Part shown: piece after piece, positions 1 through 9,994 of the stretch | How positions within the stretch are numbered: the first letter of the stretch is position 1 | Layout of the letters: every line of letters begins with the position of its first letter | Assembly: GCF_000177215.2 (NCBI RefSeq) | Contig: NZ_CM001368.1 | Span: 2,108,001 to 2,172,000, forward strand | Direction of reading: 5' to 3' | DNA: 64,000 bases | Source: Solidesulfovibrio carbinoliphilus subsp. oakridgensis | GTDB lineage: Bacteria > Desulfobacterota > Desulfovibrionia > Desulfovibrionales > Desulfovibrionaceae | Translations under genes and position numbers: made by a program | Notes under the pieces: generated by a model | The model's database searches: none | What the model was told of the DNA's origin: nothing | Seen by the model: the letters and a program-made list of their open reading frames with translations, nothing else

Positions 1-74
1 GCGACGGCAAGGCCCCCCTGCCCGTGGTGCCGGAACGCCGGCCCCTGGAAAAGACCCTGGCCGCCCTGGGCTGA
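1..74 (+). CDS. 3' end of an unidentified gene (partial)
   Basis: An open frame runs in from the left edge and ends at the TGA at 72-74, giving about 23 C-terminal residues that end LEKTLAALG. The codon choice is the GC-rich style of its neighbours, so it is probably the tail of a real gene. Too little is present to name a family. It is followed by about 105 bases before the next gene, in which I see no clear terminator. Confidence 0.5.
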   Translation, partial: DGKAPLPVVPERRPLEKTLAALG

Positions 75-180
75 CCCGCGCGCCCGCGGGCCTCCGGATA
101 CGCCGGCCCCGACGGGAAGCCCGGCCCTCGCCTCCGGCGTCCCGGGCCTTGGGATTCGATGCCCTGGGGAGAAACCCGGA

Positions 181-2205
<2,025 letters not shown>

Positions 2206-2214
2206 GAGAAAGAG

Positions 2215-2370
2215 GCCTCCGGCGGCCGGGGGGGATCATCCCCCCCGGACCCCCTGGGCGGGGGAGCGGGAATGGAGGGAAGCGGCTGGCGGGGTAGTCG
2301 TGGTCGGGTGCGCGTCGACCCCTTTCGGGTGGGTCCGGGAGGGGGTGACCCCCTCCCGGCCGCCGGAGGC
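2215..2370. repeat. Convergent-junction repeat, copy 1 (both arms)
   Basis: Lies between the converging ends of the kinase (2205) and tmk (2389). The arm GCCTCCGGCGGCCGG (2215-2229) is inverted as CCGGCCGCCGGAGGC (2356-2370). Inside are two short palindromes, GGGGGATCATCCCCC-like next to the left arm and GGAGGGGGTGACCCCCTCC next to the right arm. The left flank is purine-rich (GAGAGAAAGAG), the right flank pyrimidine-rich (ATCTTTTCTTCCCC), as expected of a terminator working from either side. Confidence 0.85.
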
Positions 2371-2388
2371 ATCTTTTCTTCCCCTCCC

Positions 2389-3024
2389 CTATCCGCCCAA
2401 TCGCTGCGACACCACGTCCCAGACCCTGGCCGCGACGGTGGCGGCATCCGGGGTGGCGTCCACGGTGACGAACCGGCGGGGGTGCAAGCTCGCCAGGGTG
2501 CGGTAGCCGTCGCGGACGCGGCCGTGGAAATCGAGGTGCTCGGCTTCGAAGCGGCCTTCGGCGGCGGTGGTGCCGGCTTGCAGGTTGCGGGCCAGGGCCC
2601 GGCGCAGGCCTTGCTCCGGGTCGATGTCGAGAAGCAGGGTCAGCTGCGGCCAGGTCCCGGCCACGGCCACGTCGTTTAACTGCTGGAGCAGCGCCACGTC
2701 GAGGCTGCGGCCGTAGCCCTGGTAGGCGATGGTGGAGTCGGCGAACCGGTCGCACAGGACGACCTGGCCGGCGGCCAGCGCCGGCCGGATGACTTCGGCC
2801 ACGTGCTGGGCCCGGTCGGCCAGGTAGAGAAAGAGTTCGGCCCGGCTGTCGAGGTTTCGGGTCTCAAGCGACAGGAGGATGGCGCGCAGGGTCTGGCCGA
2901 GGCCGCAGCCGCCCGGCTCCCGGGTGACGCGCACGGTCCTGCCGGTCCGCTCCAGGGCGGTGGTCAAAAGCCCGATCTGGGTGGATTTGCCCGAACCTTC
3001 TATCCCTTCAAGGGTAATAAACAC
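2389..3024 (-). CDS. tmk: Thymidylate kinase (dTMP kinase)
   Basis: Phosphorylates dTMP to dTDP in dTTP synthesis. The 211-residue protein begins at a GTG (VFITLEG...), with the P-loop GIEGSGKST at about 8-16, a DR(F/Y)-type motif in [17 protein letters not shown] and the TREPGG segment; the length is normal for the family. The open frame extends much further upstream, but homology begins here. The start lies inside the 3' end of the HD-domain gene (25-base overlap), which points to translational coupling. Converges with the upstream kinase. Confidence 0.93.
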   Translation of the reverse strand: MFITLEGIEGSGKSTQIGLLTTALERTGRTVRVTREPGGCGLGQTLRAILLSLETRNLDSRAELFLYLADRAQHVAEVIRPALAAGQVVLCDRFADSTIAYQGYGRSLDVALLQQLNDVAVAGTWPQLTLLLDIDPEQGLRRALARNLQAGTTAAEGRFEAEHLDFHGRVRDGYRTLASLHPRRFVTVDATPDAATVAARVWDVVSQRLGG

Positions 3025-4031
3025 TGCTGCACGTCCTTTTCCCGGGGCTTCGGGGGCTTTTCCGGGACCTCGCGCGGCGCTCGGGGCGGATTGTAGAGGT
3101 AGCGTTCCAGGGTGCGGACATAGGGCGACCACTGGCCGGGCTCGTCGGATTCGAAGGAGCCGAAAATCTGGTTCATCTTGGCGTCGATGTTGTCCGAAAA
3201 GTGGAGCGCGAAGGCCTCGGCGGTCTTGGGCCGGCGCGGGGAGCCGAATTCGTATTCCCCGTGGTGGGCGACCAGGATGTGCTTGAAATGGAGCGCCAGC
3301 TCGGGCTCGACGCCGGATTTCTTGAGCAGCGGCTCCACCAGTTCCAGGGTGATGACGATGTGGCCGAGCAGCCGCCCGGCGTCGGTGTAGTCCGTGCCCG
3401 GTCCGGCGGAAAGCTCCCAGGCCTTGCCGAGGTCGTGGCAGACGGCGGCGGCCAGGAGCGTGTCGCGGTCGAGGGCCGGATAGCGGTCGCAAATGGAAAG
3501 GGCCAGCCGGCAGACAGCCAGGGTGTGCTCGAGAAGCCCGCCCCGGTAGGAGTGGTGGACGCTCTTGGCCCCGGGCGCCTCCAGGAGCCTGTCGCGGAAT
3601 TCCGGGTGCGACAGGACCCTGGCGCAAAATTTCCGCCACGGCCCATGGGCGATCTCGGCCCGGCACAGCTCGGCCAGTTTTTCGAGCAGCCCTTCCGGCG
3701 GTTCCTCGCTCGACGGCACGAACTGGGCCAGGTCCGGGGCGAACTCCCCGGGCGGGAGCACCCGCAGCCGGTCGATGTTGATCTGGGGCCGGTCGCGGTA
3801 GGCCCCGACCGGCCCCTCGACCAGGACGAACTGCCCTGGGGCCAGCTCGGCGTAGGCCTGGGCCGCCGGGCTCCATATCTTGGCCTCGATCCGGCCGGAA
3901 ACGTCTTCCAGGGTCAGCGTCCAGAAGGGGCCGTTCTTGGCCTGGCCGAGCCGGGCCGCGCCGATGCAGAAGACGTCCGAAGCCGTCTGGCCGGGAGTCA
4001 GGTCTTTTATGAACTGTGCTTTTTGAATCAC
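3000..4031 (-). CDS. OB-fold + HD-domain protein, YhaM-like 3'-5' exoribonuclease family
   Basis: About 343 residues from a GTG ([14 protein letters not shown]...), chosen because the OB-fold begins there; a longer frame reaches 4193 but lacks family-like sequence. The N-terminal about 90 residues form an OB nucleic-acid domain ([20 protein letters not shown]). An HD metal-phosphohydrolase domain follows, with [24 protein letters not shown] and [18 protein letters not shown]. In Firmicutes this architecture (YhaM/CBF1) is a 3'-5' exoribonuclease; the activity here is inferred. It is cotranscribed with tmk, which begins inside its end. Confidence 0.85.
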   Translation of the reverse strand: MIQKAQFIKDLTPGQTASDVFCIGAARLGQAKNGPFWTLTLEDVSGRIEAKIWSPAAQAYAELAPGQFVLVEGPVGAYRDRPQINIDRLRVLPPGEFAPDLAQFVPSSEEPPEGLLEKLAELCRAEIAHGPWRKFCARVLSHPEFRDRLLEAPGAKSVHHSYRGGLLEHTLAVCRLALSICDRYPALDRDTLLAAAVCHDLGKAWELSAGPGTDYTDAGRLLGHIVITLELVEPLLKKSGVEPELALHFKHILVAHHGEYEFGSPRRPKTAEAFALHFSDNIDAKMNQIFGSFESDEPGQWSPYVRTLERYLYNPPRAPREVPEKPPKPREKDVQQCLLPLKG

Positions 4032-4083
4032 GAGGATGCCGCTGGGGTTAGATGAAAAAGGAACCTGCCCGGGGCCGGGGCGG

Positions 4084-4112
4084 TTGTCAATCCCGTTCGC
4101 CTTGGGCATAGT
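4084..4112 (+). promoter_or_regulatory. Candidate sigma-70 promoter for surE
   Basis: TTGTCA (4084-4089), 17-base spacer, CATAGT (4107-4112), 34 bases before the surE start. On the opposite strand the same bases read TTGACA (4090-4085) with a weak CAGGTT 17 bases further, which could drive the HD-tmk operon, so the two promoters may share their -35 region. Judged by eye only. Confidence 0.4.
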
Positions 4113-4146
4113 GCCAGCGCCGGCGAGCCCGGCACGGGGGAAGCGC

Positions 4147-4914
4147 ATGCGTATCTTGCTGACCAACGACGACGGCATCCAGGCCGTCGGCATCCGGGAC
4201 CTCTACAAAGGGCTGGTGGCCGCCGGCCACGACGTCCTGGTGGTGGCTCCCATCTCCGAACAGTCGGCCGTCGGACACGCCATCACCATCGCCACCCCCC
4301 TTCGCGTCAAGGAATTCAAGGAAAACGGCTTTGCGGGCCTCGGCGTCTCCGGCACGCCGGCCGACTGCGTCAAGCTGGCCCTGACCACGCTCATCACCGA
4401 AAAGCCCGACGTGGTGGTGTCCGGCATCAACGCCGGGGCCAACGTCGGCGTGGACATCCTCTATTCGGGCACGGTCTCGGCCGCCACCGAAGGGGCGCTC
4501 ATGGGCTACCCGGCCGTGGCCGTCTCGGCCGACGACTACGCCCCGACCGACCTGACCGGCCAGGGCCGCTACGTGGCCGATTTCCTGGCCGGCCGCCCCT
4601 TCGAGGCCGCGCCGCCGCGCTGCGTCCTGAACCTCAATTTCCCGTCCCGGCCGGTGGAAGAGACCCTGGGCCTGCGGCTTTGCCCGCCGACCTCGGCCGT
4701 GTACAACGACTGGTACGTCACCCGCCAGGACCCGCGCGGCCGCAACTACTACTGGCTGACCGGCGTCATCCCGCCGGAAAGCCTGTCCCCCGAAACCGAC
4801 CGGGCCCTCCTGACCCAGGGCTACATCACGCTGACGCCCTTGCGCTTCGACTTCACCGACGAGGCCACCATGGCCCGCCTGGCCGACCGCCTGGGAATCC
4901 GGGCCGGCGGCTGA
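4147..4914 (+). CDS. surE: 5'/3'-nucleotidase SurE
   Basis: Metal-dependent nucleoside monophosphate phosphatase of the SurE family, 255 residues. The start ATG (MRILLTNDDG) follows GGGGGAA; an in-frame upstream extension is not homologous. Family metal-site motifs are present: the Asp-Asp pair in TNDDG, Ser in PISEQSAVGHA and Asn in SGINAGANVG, then DILYSGTVSAATEG. Transcribed away from the HD-tmk pair. No link to pcm or rpoS is seen here, unlike enterobacteria. Confidence 0.95.
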   Translation: MRILLTNDDGIQAVGIRDLYKGLVAAGHDVLVVAPISEQSAVGHAITIATPLRVKEFKENGFAGLGVSGTPADCVKLALTTLITEKPDVVVSGINAGANVGVDILYSGTVSAATEGALMGYPAVAVSADDYAPTDLTGQGRYVADFLAGRPFEAAPPRCVLNLNFPSRPVEETLGLRLCPPTSAVYNDWYVTRQDPRGRNYYWLTGVIPPESLSPETDRALLTQGYITLTPLRFDFTDEATMARLADRLGIRAGG

Positions 4915-5087
4915 CGGTTGCTTTTTTCCTTTATTGGGGCAAGATGCAGGCCGTGACGCATACTGCTTCCGGCTCGGCCGGACTGCCTGACGGTGTCGCC
5001 TGCACGGCGGCCGTGCGGCAGTGGTTCGGCGGAACAGCCGGCATCGGACTTCGCAAGCATGGCCAAGCACGCCTCACCGGGATCGGC

Positions 5088-6053
5088 ATGAACATCCTGA
5101 TCGTGGACGACTCCGACTCCTCGCGCCTGCTCCTGTCCACCATTCTCAAGGGCGCAGGCTACGTCGAGCCGCTGTGCGCCGGTTCCGCCGGCGAAGCCCT
5201 GGCTCTCCTCGACGAGCGCTGCCGCACCTACGAAGCCCCGGACGTGGATCTGGTCCTCATGGACGTGGTCATGCCGGACATGGACGGCATCGACGCCACC
5301 CGGCTCATCAAGGCCGATCCGAGGCTGCGCGACATCCCCATCATCATCGTCACCGTCAAGGACGAGGCCGTAAGCCTCGAACGCGCCTTCGAGGCTGGGG
5401 CCATGGACTTCCTGGCCAAGCCGGTCAACAGCATGGAACTGCGGGCCCGCGTCCGCTCCGCCCTGCGCCTCAAGGAAGAGATGGACCAGCGCAAGGCCCG
5501 GGAACGCGAACTCGAAGCCCTCACCCGCAAATTCGAACAGCTCTCCAACCAGGACGGCCTGACCGGCGTGCCCAACCGCCGTTGCTTCGAGGACGTCTTT
5601 CGCAAGGAATGGCTGCGCTCCCGCCGCGACGGCACCCCGCTCTCGGCGCTCATGATCGATATTGACTGCTTCAAGGACTACAACGACACCTACGGGCACC
5701 TGCAAGGCGACCTGTGCCTGCGGCAGGTGGCCGAGGCCATCGAGGCCGCCCTCAAACGGCCCGGCGATTTCGTCGCCCGCTACGGCGGCGAGGAATTCGT
5801 GGCGCTTTTGCCCGGCACCGACCTGGCCGGGGCCCTGTCCATCGCCGGCCTCATCCGCGCCAACGTCCGCGCCGCCGCCATCGAACACGCCAGCTCCCGG
5901 GTGGCCGAAATCGTCACCGTCAGCATCGGCATCTCCGGCGTCGTCCCCAACATGGACATCGAAGCCGAATCCCTGCTCGCCGCCTCCGACGCCGCCCTCT
6001 ACCAAGCCAAAAGCGGCGGCCGCAACCGCGTCGAAGTACGGCCCGCGGCGTAG
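5088..6053 (+). CDS. Response regulator diguanylate cyclase (REC-GGDEF, PleD-like)
   Basis: 321 residues. The N-terminal receiver domain (MNILIVDDSDSSR..., Asp59 in LMDVVMPDMDG, Lys in FLAKPVNS) joins a coiled linker (about 125-155) and a GGDEF domain with GGEEF at 233-237. An RxxD inhibitory site (R224, D227) sits five residues upstream, so product inhibition by c-di-GMP is expected. Predicted to make c-di-GMP from two GTP after phosphorylation of Asp59. The start is chosen at the receiver's first residue; an in-frame extension upstream does not look like protein. No cognate kinase is adjacent. The 173 bases before it hold nothing I recognise. Confidence 0.92.
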   Translation: MNILIVDDSDSSRLLLSTILKGAGYVEPLCAGSAGEALALLDERCRTYEAPDVDLVLMDVVMPDMDGIDATRLIKADPRLRDIPIIIVTVKDEAVSLERAFEAGAMDFLAKPVNSMELRARVRSALRLKEEMDQRKARERELEALTRKFEQLSNQDGLTGVPNRRCFEDVFRKEWLRSRRDGTPLSALMIDIDCFKDYNDTYGHLQGDLCLRQVAEAIEAALKRPGDFVARYGGEEFVALLPGTDLAGALSIAGLIRANVRAAAIEHASSRVAEIVTVSIGISGVVPNMDIEAESLLAASDAALYQAKSGGRNRVEVRPAA

Positions 6054-6071
6054 GGAAGAGGGAAGAAAGAG

Positions 6072-6238
6072 GCCTCCGGCGGCCGGGAGGGGGTCACCCC
6101 CTCCCGGACCCACCCGAAAGGGGCCGACGCGCACCCGCCCACGGCCATCTCTCCGCACCCGCTTCCCCCACGCCCGCCCATCCCGCTCGGGGGTCCGGGG
6201 GGCGTGACGCCCCCCGGCCGCCGGAGGCGTCTTCCTCT
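6072..6238. repeat. Convergent-junction repeat, copy 2 (both arms)
   Basis: Between the GGDEF gene (end 6053) and the DUF4405 gene (end 6249). Left arm GCCTCCGGCGGCCGG 6072-6086, inverted right arm 6224-6238. The inner palindrome next to the left arm is GGGAGGGGGTCACCCCCTCCC; the one next to the right arm is GGGGGGCGTGACGCCCCCC. Flanks are AGAGGGAAGAAAGAG on the left and GTCTTCCTCTCTCTTC on the right. Confidence 0.85.
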
Positions 6239-6248
6239 CTCTTCGCCT

Positions 6249-7616
6249 CTACTGGCCGGTGGCGAAGCGCATGATGTCGACGGGGGTGCGGTTGTTTTCG
6301 AGGGCGAGTTCTTCGAAAGTCATGTCGCCGAAGGCGGTGACGCGGTGCCGGGCCAGCCGTTGCACGGCCACGGACAGGGGGATGTCGTATTCCCGGCAGA
6401 AGGTTTGGAGCATCATCTTTTCGAGGCCCGGCGGCGGCGTCACCGGGGCCTGGGGCGACGGGACAGCGGCGGCCGGCGCCTGGGTGTAGCCGGGTTGTCC
6501 CGGCAGGGCGGGCTGGGCCTGGGGCGCGACCGGCAGGGGGCCGTAGCCGGGCTGGGCGGCCGGGACCGGAACTCCGGCCTGATGGGGCGCGGGTTGCGCC
6601 GGCGGCAGGCCGGGTACGGGAGCGGCAGGCAAGGCGGCCGGCTGGCCGGGGCCGGGCTGGGCCGGAGCGACCGGGGCCGGTTGCGGGGCGGCGTGGGTCG
6701 GGGCGGCCGGCTGTTGCGGGGCCGGGGGCGCGGGGGGTTGGGGGCTGCTTTCGGCCGGAGCCGGGGCCACTTCCACGGTGACGGCCGTCTGCGGCTTTTC
6801 CGCGCGCAGGGCCTCGTAGACGGCGATGGGCAGGACGTTGTTGCTCTTGGCCACGTCGGACAGGGTCCAGGACGGCTGGGCCTTCAGGCCCGCGGCCTGG
6901 AGGCGGGCCATGGTGGCGGCCTGGTCGAGGCCGTATTCCTCGCAGATGTCGGAGAGCCTTCGCCGGCCAAGTCCCGGGGGCGGGTCCTTGGGCAGGCCGT
7001 TTTGGGTCCCACCCGAGGGTTCCATCACCATCTTGAGGGCTTCGAACACGCCGCCCGGGGCCACGCCGTTTTGGCGGGCGATCTGGGCCAGGGTCAGGGA
7101 GGCGTTTTCGGCCTTGATATTTTTGAGCCGAAGCAGGGCCAGGGCCTTGTCGCCGTCCATGCCCATGCGGCGGGCCAGGTCTTCGAGGGTCGAGTTCTCG
7201 GCCATGGTATAGGGCGGCTCGCCGTAGGTCTCGACGGCCCGTTCCTTGATGTAGCCGGACAGGGATACGAGCTGGCGTATGGGCGGGGCCCCGGCCAGGG
7301 AGCCGACAAAGACGAGCAGGGCCAGGCCGAGGGCCAGGTAGAAGGGCTTGGTGAAGACGACGACCACCCCGTCGTCATCGCGCAGGGCGCTTAAGAGCCC
7401 GTCCCAGTTGAGGGCCACATGGGCCAGTCCGGCCAGGAGGAAGAGCAGGCCCATGCCGAGGTGCGCCCCTTCCCAGTGCTGCCGGGAGAGGCCGAGAAAC
7501 GACCAGTTGGCCCACGAGGCCACCCGGGCGGAGGGTTCGATGAAGACCACAAGCGAGGTCAGCGCCATGAGGAAAAGCGAGAGGAAAAGGAGCAACGAGA
7601 CGGCTTTCTTGAGCAT
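6249..7616 (-). CDS. DUF4405-like membrane protein with three tail modules
   Basis: 455 residues from the ATG of MLKKAVSLLLF. Three membrane helices (about 5-27, 52-70, 91-109) carry His47, His52 and His66 in RQHWEGAH and LAHVALNW, matching the DUF4405 cytochrome-b-like family, so haem binding is possible. The rest is soluble. A roughly 55-residue helical module occurs three times (about 143-197, 220-272, 400-453), with the pattern TL.D.A..N...P...F.AL at its end. Copies two and three are separated by a Pro/Ala/Gln-rich linker of about 120 residues. Function unknown; redox sensing or scaffolding is only a guess. Divergent from gltX. Confidence 0.8.
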   Translation of the reverse strand: MLKKAVSLLLFLSLFLMALTSLVVFIEPSARVASWANWSFLGLSRQHWEGAHLGMGLLFLLAGLAHVALNWDGLLSALRDDDGVVVVFTKPFYLALGLALLVFVGSLAGAPPIRQLVSLSGYIKERAVETYGEPPYTMAENSTLEDLARRMGMDGDKALALLRLKNIKAENASLTLAQIARQNGVAPGGVFEALKMVMEPSGGTQNGLPKDPPPGLGRRRLSDICEEYGLDQAATMARLQAAGLKAQPSWTLSDVAKSNNVLPIAVYEALRAEKPQTAVTVEVAPAPAESSPQPPAPPAPQQPAAPTHAAPQPAPVAPAQPGPGQPAALPAAPVPGLPPAQPAPHQAGVPVPAAQPGYGPLPVAPQAQPALPGQPGYTQAPAAAVPSPQAPVTPPPGLEKMMLQTFCREYDIPLSVAVQRLARHRVTAFGDMTFEELALENNRTPVDIMRFATGQ

Positions 7617-7728
7617 TTGAGGGACTCCACGGCCCGGTTGGGGTTTCCGGGCAAATCGCGTTGTCCGCCCTCTAGCACGCCTCGGGTGGTTTGCCCATCC
7701 CCGGCCGGTCGCCTGCCCGGCGGTCCTG

Positions 7729-7757
7729 TTGACGGCGCAGGCCAAAGAGGCTACCTC
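7729..7757 (+). promoter_or_regulatory. Candidate sigma-70 promoter for gltX
   Basis: TTGACG (7729-7734), 17-base spacer, TACCTC (7752-7757), about 90 bases before the gltX ATG. The transcript would carry the leader hairpin at 7807-7828. Confidence 0.45.
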
Positions 7758-7806
7758 CCGGCCCCAAGGCCGATCCGGTCCCCGGTCCAAACCTTTCGCC
7801 ACCCCG

Positions 7807-7828
7807 GGGAGTTCCGCAAGGGACTCCC
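7807..7828 (+). promoter_or_regulatory. Leader hairpin before gltX
   Basis: A 9-bp stem (GGGAGTTCC / GGGACTCCC, one T-G wobble) closed by a GCAA tetraloop, followed by TTTCCGTTTT and then the GGAG ribosome site of gltX. It resembles a weak intrinsic terminator or RNA-stability hairpin in the gltX leader. No T-box specifier or antiterminator sequence is visible. Confidence 0.4.
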
Positions 7829-7848
7829 TTTCCGTTTTGGAGCGCAAC

Positions 7849-9243
7849 ATGAGCACCATCGTCACCCGGTTCGCCCCGAGCCCCACCGGCTACCTGCACA
7901 TCGGCGGCGCGCGCACGGCCATTTTCAACTGGCTCCTGGCCCGCCACCACGGCGGCAAGTTCCTGCTGCGCATCGAGGACACGGACCTTGTCCGCTCCAA
8001 CGCCGACATGACCAAGTCCATTCTCGACGCCATGGAGTGGCTGGGGCTCCACCACGACGGCGAACTGACCTACCAGAGCCAGCGGTTCGACATCTATAAC
8101 GAACATATCGACAAACTGCTGGCCACGGGACACGCCTACTGGTGTTCGTGCACGCCGGACGAAGTCGAGGCCATGCGCGAGGCCGCCCGGGCCAACGGCC
8201 TCAAGCCCAAGTATTCCGGCCGCTGCCGCGAGGCCGGCCTCGGCCCCGGCGAAGGGCGGGTGGTGCGCCTGAAGGCCCCGATTTCCGGGGCCACGGTGGT
8301 CGACGACATGGTCAAGGGATCGGTGTCCTTTGACAACGCCGAACTCGACGACATGGTCCTTCGCCGCAGCGACGGCTCCCCCACCTACAACATGGCCGTG
8401 GTGGTGGACGACGCCACCATGGGCGTCACCCACATCATCCGGGGCGACGACCATTTGAACAACACGCCGCGCCAGATCCTCATCTACAAGGCCCTGGGCT
8501 TTCCCCTGCCCAAGTTCGGGCATGTGCCCATGATCCTCGGGCCGGACAAGAAAAAGCTGTCCAAGCGCCACGGGGCCACCGCCGTCATGGAGTACGAGGA
8601 CGAGGGATTTTTGCCGGAAGCCATGTTAAACGGCCTGGTGCGGCTCGGCTGGGCCCACGGCGACCAGGAGATCTTTTCGCGCGAGGAGCTGGTCGAACTT
8701 TTTTCCGCCGACAACCTCGGCTCCTCGGCCTCGGTTTTCGACAAGACCAAGCTTCTGTGGTTAAACGCCCACTACATCAAGGAAAGCCCGGCCGCGCGGC
8801 TGGCGGTTTTCGTCAACGCCTTCCTGGAGCGCAAGGGCTACCCGGCCCAGGACCTGGAATACCTGGGCCAAGTGGTGCCGCTGCTCCAGGCCCGGGCCCA
8901 GACCCTGGTCGAGATGGCCGAGAAGGCCGAGCCCTTTGTCAAACGCACGGCCGATCTCGAATACGACCTGGCGGCGGTGAAAAAATTCTTCACCCCCGAG
9001 GTCCGCGAGCACCTCACCGACGTGCGGGCCATCCTCGATGCCCTGTGCTGCTTCGACCAGCCGTCCATGGAGACGGCCCTCCACGCCTACATCGAAGCCA
9101 AGGCCATCAAGTTCAAGCTCCTGGCCCAGCCGATCCGGGTGGCCATCACCGGCGGCACGGCCAGTCCGGGCCTGTTTGAGACCATGGCCGTCATGGGCAA
9201 AAAGCGCGTCCTGGCCCGTATCGACCGGGCCCTTTCGCTGTAG
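7849..9243 (+). CDS. gltX: Glutamyl-tRNA synthetase
   Basis: Charges tRNA-Glu with glutamate. 464 residues, normal for bacterial GluRS. Class I motifs are clear: the HIGH-type motif YLHIGGARTA near residue 15 and the KMSKS-type KKLSKRHG near 240. The start MSTIVTRFAPSPTG follows GGAG with a 7-base gap. Whether it is discriminating or also charges tRNA-Gln cannot be told from the sequence alone. Divergent from the DUF4405 gene and convergent with the toxin-antitoxin pair. Confidence 0.96.
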   Translation: MSTIVTRFAPSPTGYLHIGGARTAIFNWLLARHHGGKFLLRIEDTDLVRSNADMTKSILDAMEWLGLHHDGELTYQSQRFDIYNEHIDKLLATGHAYWCSCTPDEVEAMREAARANGLKPKYSGRCREAGLGPGEGRVVRLKAPISGATVVDDMVKGSVSFDNAELDDMVLRRSDGSPTYNMAVVVDDATMGVTHIIRGDDHLNNTPRQILIYKALGFPLPKFGHVPMILGPDKKKLSKRHGATAVMEYEDEGFLPEAMLNGLVRLGWAHGDQEIFSREELVELFSADNLGSSASVFDKTKLLWLNAHYIKESPAARLAVFVNAFLERKGYPAQDLEYLGQVVPLLQARAQTLVEMAEKAEPFVKRTADLEYDLAAVKKFFTPEVREHLTDVRAILDALCCFDQPSMETALHAYIEAKAIKFKLLAQPIRVAITGGTASPGLFETMAVMGKKRVLARIDRALSL

Positions 9244-9267
9244 CCGCGGATCGCGGATCCAATGACA

Positions 9268-9309
9268 ACGCCCTCCGGGCGCGGCCAGACGGCCGCGTGC
9301 GGAGGGCGT
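9268..9309. terminator. Bidirectional terminator between gltX and the mazF-like gene
   Basis: Outer stem ACGCCCTCCG (9268-9277) pairs with CGGAGGGCGT (9300-9309) and an inner GGCCGCG-type stem closes the loop. It is followed on the plus strand by GTTGCGTTTTC. This converging junction does not carry the window's dispersed repeat. Confidence 0.65.
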
Positions 9310-9319
9310 GTTGCGTTTT

Positions 9320-9640
9320 CTAGAGGCCAAGGACGACGGCCACGCTCGCGGCCAAAATTTTAAGATCGGCCAGGGAAAGCTCGCCCAGGCGCTCGACCAG
9401 CCGCGACTTGTCCACGGCCCGGATCTGGTCGCACACGGCCACGGAACCCTTCCCGGCCGATTCCATGGGAACCACGAGGGGCGGCCGGGGTGTGGCGGCC
9501 GAGGACAGGGGCACGACCACCACCGTGCGGCGGGCCTTGTTGAGGGCGTCCACGGTCAGGATGGCGGCGGGACGCTTTTTGCGGATTTCGCTGCCCCGGG
9601 TCGGGTCCAGGTCCACCCACCAGACCTCACCGCGGCGCAT
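9320..9640 (-). CDS. MazF/PemK-like endoribonuclease toxin
   Basis: 106 residues from MRRGEVWWVDLDPTRGSEI. The N-terminal GEVWWVDLDPTRGSEIRKKRPA is the classic MazF/PemK start, with a later PLSSA segment and the VCDQIRAVDKSRL motif. Family members cut mRNA at short sequences when the antitoxin is lost. The start at 9640 is preferred because the motif begins there; a start at 9658 is also open. The gene overlaps the antitoxin end by 14 bases, typical for TA operons. Target sequence unknown. Confidence 0.9.
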   Translation of the reverse strand: MRRGEVWWVDLDPTRGSEIRKKRPAAILTVDALNKARRTVVVVPLSSAATPRPPLVVPMESAGKGSVAVCDQIRAVDKSRLVERLGELSLADLKILAASVAVVLGL

Positions 9641-9863
9641 CGCCGCCGCCCAGGCCATCGGCCGCTGTCACGTCCCAGTCCGCCATCTCGGCCGCCAGGG
9701 CCGCGTCCTCTTCCACGGCCCGGGCGATCCGGTACAGGGGATCGTCCTCCTGCGGCAGGGCCCGGCGCAAGAGGTCGGCAATAAAGGCGCTGCGCTCCCG
9801 GGCCGGCACCGCGGCCCGCAACCGCACGGCCAACTCCTCCGGCAGATGCACGCAAATCTGCAT
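9627..9863 (-). CDS. Ribbon-helix-helix type antitoxin of the MazF-like toxin
   Basis: 78 residues from MQICVHLPEELAVRLRAAVP, with a perfect AAGGAGG site before the ATG. The N-terminus reads as a CopG/RHH DNA-binding strand and helices (HLPEELAVRLRAAVPARERSAFIADLLRRAL). The acidic C-terminus (EEDAALAAEMADWD) should bind and mask the toxin. Antitoxin precedes toxin, as usual, and the operon is likely autoregulated. The upstream region contains ATATCGATAGCAATATCC (on the plus strand near 9881), a possible operator. Confidence 0.85.
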   Translation of the reverse strand: MQICVHLPEELAVRLRAAVPARERSAFIADLLRRALPQEDDPLYRIARAVEEDAALAAEMADWDVTAADGLGGGDAPR

Positions 9864-9994
9864 GGGCCACCTCCTTCTCAATATCGATAGCAATATCCAC
9901 GACGCAAAATGCGGTCAAGGCCGCCCTTCGCCTTTGCCCCCGCCTCTGTTATCCTGCCCCCATGCCGGCGCCCCGCGCCGCAACCGGAGCCGCC

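Noticed and set aside
2389..3876. 495-residue reading of tmk including upstream frame
   Set aside because: The extra 284 residues lie in the wrong frame of the HD gene and are Arg/Pro-rich; tmk homology starts at 3024.
4821..6158. 445-residue minus frame across the REC-GGDEF gene
   Set aside because: Antisense to a well-supported gene, and it runs into the repeat element; no family resemblance.
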